Assembly: GCF_040954645.1 (NCBI RefSeq) | Contig: NC_092808.1 | Span: 17,179,383-17,243,382, forward strand | Reading direction: 5' to 3' | Length of the DNA stretch: 64,000 bases | DNA from: Diabrotica undecimpunctata | Lineage: Eukaryota > Arthropoda > Insecta > Coleoptera > Chrysomelidae | Shown: positions 63,101 through 64,000 of the stretch, piece after piece | Numbering within the stretch: the stretch's first letter is position 1 | How the letters are laid out: every line of letters begins with the position of its first letter | Notes under the pieces: generated by a model | The model's input: only the letters and a program-made list of their open reading frames with translations | The model's database searches: none | Told to the model about the DNA's origin: nothing | Translations under genes and position numbers: made by a program

Positions 63101-63650
63101 AATAATAATACCAATCTCCTCCAATCTCCTCCTTAAATCCTCCTTAAATCCACAATTATATCGAAAAATACAAAAATAAAACTCTACAAAACAATAATAC
63201 GCCCAGTCCTAACATATGGTTCAGAGACCTGGACTCTAACAAAAAATAATGAAAACATGTTAGGATGTTTCGAAAGAAAAGTACTAAAGCGAATCTATGG
63301 AGCAGGTAATAACAATGGAGTGTGGAGAAGACGATACAGCTTTGAACTTTATAAAGTATACCAGGAACCTGATATCGTAAAGCATATTAAGATAGGACGT
63401 CTGAGGTGGATAGGGCATGTAATGCGGATGAAACAAAATGACCCAGCTAGAAAAACGCTCATTGATAGGCCCATTGGTCAGAGAATAAGAGGAAGACCCA
63501 AAACAAGGTTCCTTGATAACATCGATGAAGACATGAGAAATATGGGAATACGTGCTTGGCGGAGAAAGGCGATGGATAGGGTCGACTGGAGAAATATTGT
63601 TGAGGAGGTTAGGACCCATGCAGGGTTGTAAAGCTAGAATGATGATGATA
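60177..63650 (+). mobile_element. LINE-A, split by LINE-B
   Basis: The plus strand left part (60177-61383) reads PPTILEVKDAIKKLARNKSP, GIDNLPAELYKEGDHD, YQAGFRGDKSTIHQIATLKQ, HHIFIDYKAAYDSVNRRKMF, RLRQGDPLSCILFNLALEQ and ADDINIVEERKTL. The right part (62984-63650) reads KYMKISTRPEILR, RPVLTYGSETWTLTKNNENM, FERKVLKRIYGAGNNNGVWR, IKIGRLRWIGHVMRM, RGRPKTRFLDNIDEDMRNMG and ends THAGL-stop with GATGATGATGATA. Between them LINE-B is inserted. A few stops and shifts remain. The left part starts directly at the flanking duplication. Confidence 0.85.
61384..62973 (+). mobile_element. LINE-B nested in LINE-A
   Basis: A 10-bp duplication AATAACAAAA lies at 61374-61383 and 62974-62983. The insert reads KMKNNKAPGDDGIVTEAIKL, NLENYRPISLLNHLYKLYTR, LTFIDFHKAFDTMELPALL, then IRQGDTMSPKLF, LRFADDIVLISDDLKAT (catalytic FADD), VDSYIYLGHTVKI, ILTYGAET, MERSLLGITLRDRVRNEEI and a decayed C-terminus, and ends GGGCTGATGATG. 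Three or four frame breaks. Same family as the LINE in the mariner. Confidence 0.9.
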
Positions 63651-63863
63651 TCTTCTTCTTTAGGTGCCGTCTTCTTAACGAAGGTTGGCGATGACCTCAG
63701 TCTTCCCTATTTTGGGCTTTCCTTATTAAACTTTGAAAGTCTAATCCTGTCCAATCTTTGATGTTGCGCAGCCAGGTCATTTGTCGTCTACCCGGGCCGC
63801 GTCTGCCTTCTATTTTCCCTTCTATAATAAGCTGAAGGAAGTTATACCTGTCGCGTATAATGA
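63651..63863 (-). mobile_element. LINE 3' tail
   Basis: Starts TCTTCTTCTTTAGGTGCCG on the plus strand, the GAAGAAG-type 3' end seen in the other insertions, and continues for about 210 bases of antisense LINE C-terminus (QNLLQLIIEGKIEGRRGPGR-like text on the minus strand). ATGATAT occurs on both sides (63645-63651 and 63860-63866), a possible 7-bp target duplication. Confidence 0.65.
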
Positions 63864-63928
63864 TATATATTAAATAATTGTGGAGACAGTATACATCTTT
63901 TTTCAGTTCGAGAGTGTGTCAAGCACTT
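63864..63928. repeat. second copy of the flank of LINE-A
   Basis: Repeats 60095-60176 with about 20 bases missing in the middle (shared: ATATATTAAATAA, TGTGGAGACAGTATACATCTTTT, GTTCGAGAGTGTGTCAAGCACTT). It may be an unusually long target duplication of LINE-A. The last 72 bases of the window have no recognised content. Confidence 0.7.
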
Positions 63929-64000
63929 GTTCCAGTAGTGTATTCTTATAGTTCAGTTATAAGCGAAATAAATTGTTGTGATACGCCTTCTTTTTTTAGT

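Overview
The window reads as A+T-rich nuclear DNA from an animal, most likely an insect. The protein-coding genes have introns with GT-AG junctions, the two tRNA genes are of eukaryotic type, and most of the rest is transposon sequence: many 5'-truncated LINEs, a mariner with D34D spacing, a Ty3/gypsy LTR element, a Penelope-like element, and hAT, pogo-like and Tc1-like remnants. A beetle with a large genome would fit the LINE types and their density, but that is inference.

Five host genes are visible. From the left: the last exon of a FAR-17a/AIG1-like membrane protein (+, 1327-1513, rest off the left edge); a complete six-exon PLRG1 splicing-factor gene (-, 3919-6888); and, divergent from it, PDCD2L (+), with exons 1-3 at 7946-9208 and the next recognisable exon at 58956-59208. 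Reading frame and splice phase match across that gap, so PDCD2L has an intron of about 49.7 kb. Inside it, on the opposite strand, lie two further genes: an intact, intronless 925-residue DOT1L histone H3K79 methyltransferase (45223-48000) and a two-exon SLC25A32 mitochondrial carrier (48298-53639). A tRNA-Ala(CGC) sits antisense in PDCD2L intron 1 and a tRNA-Asp(GTC) lies in the big intron near 53.9 kb. PDCD2L continues past the right edge.

The rest of the big intron is layered mobile DNA. From 10.8 to 14 kb a solo-LTR-like block lies in a (TA)n tract beside a mariner that is itself split by a LINE. From 17.6 to 30.0 kb is a young Ty3/gypsy element with near-identical 1.75-kb LTRs, open gag and pol, and a -1 slippery heptamer touching the gag stop. 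A deleted second copy (leader, gag start and a partial LTR) follows its 3' LTR. From 30 to 44 kb come Penelope-like, gypsy integrase, LINE-in-LINE, Tc1-like and pogo-like remnants. The SLC25A32 intron carries a 2.6-kb Tc1-like element with terminal inverted repeats and an internal long foldback. The right end (59-64 kb) is again LINE inside LINE.

At least four LINE insertions can be read base by base from target-site duplications of 10-11 bp. The most unusual items are the LTR tandem with its deleted second copy, the intronless DOT1L nested in a giant intron, a cluster of six hairpins at 551-868, and several undescribed foldback or MITE-like elements.
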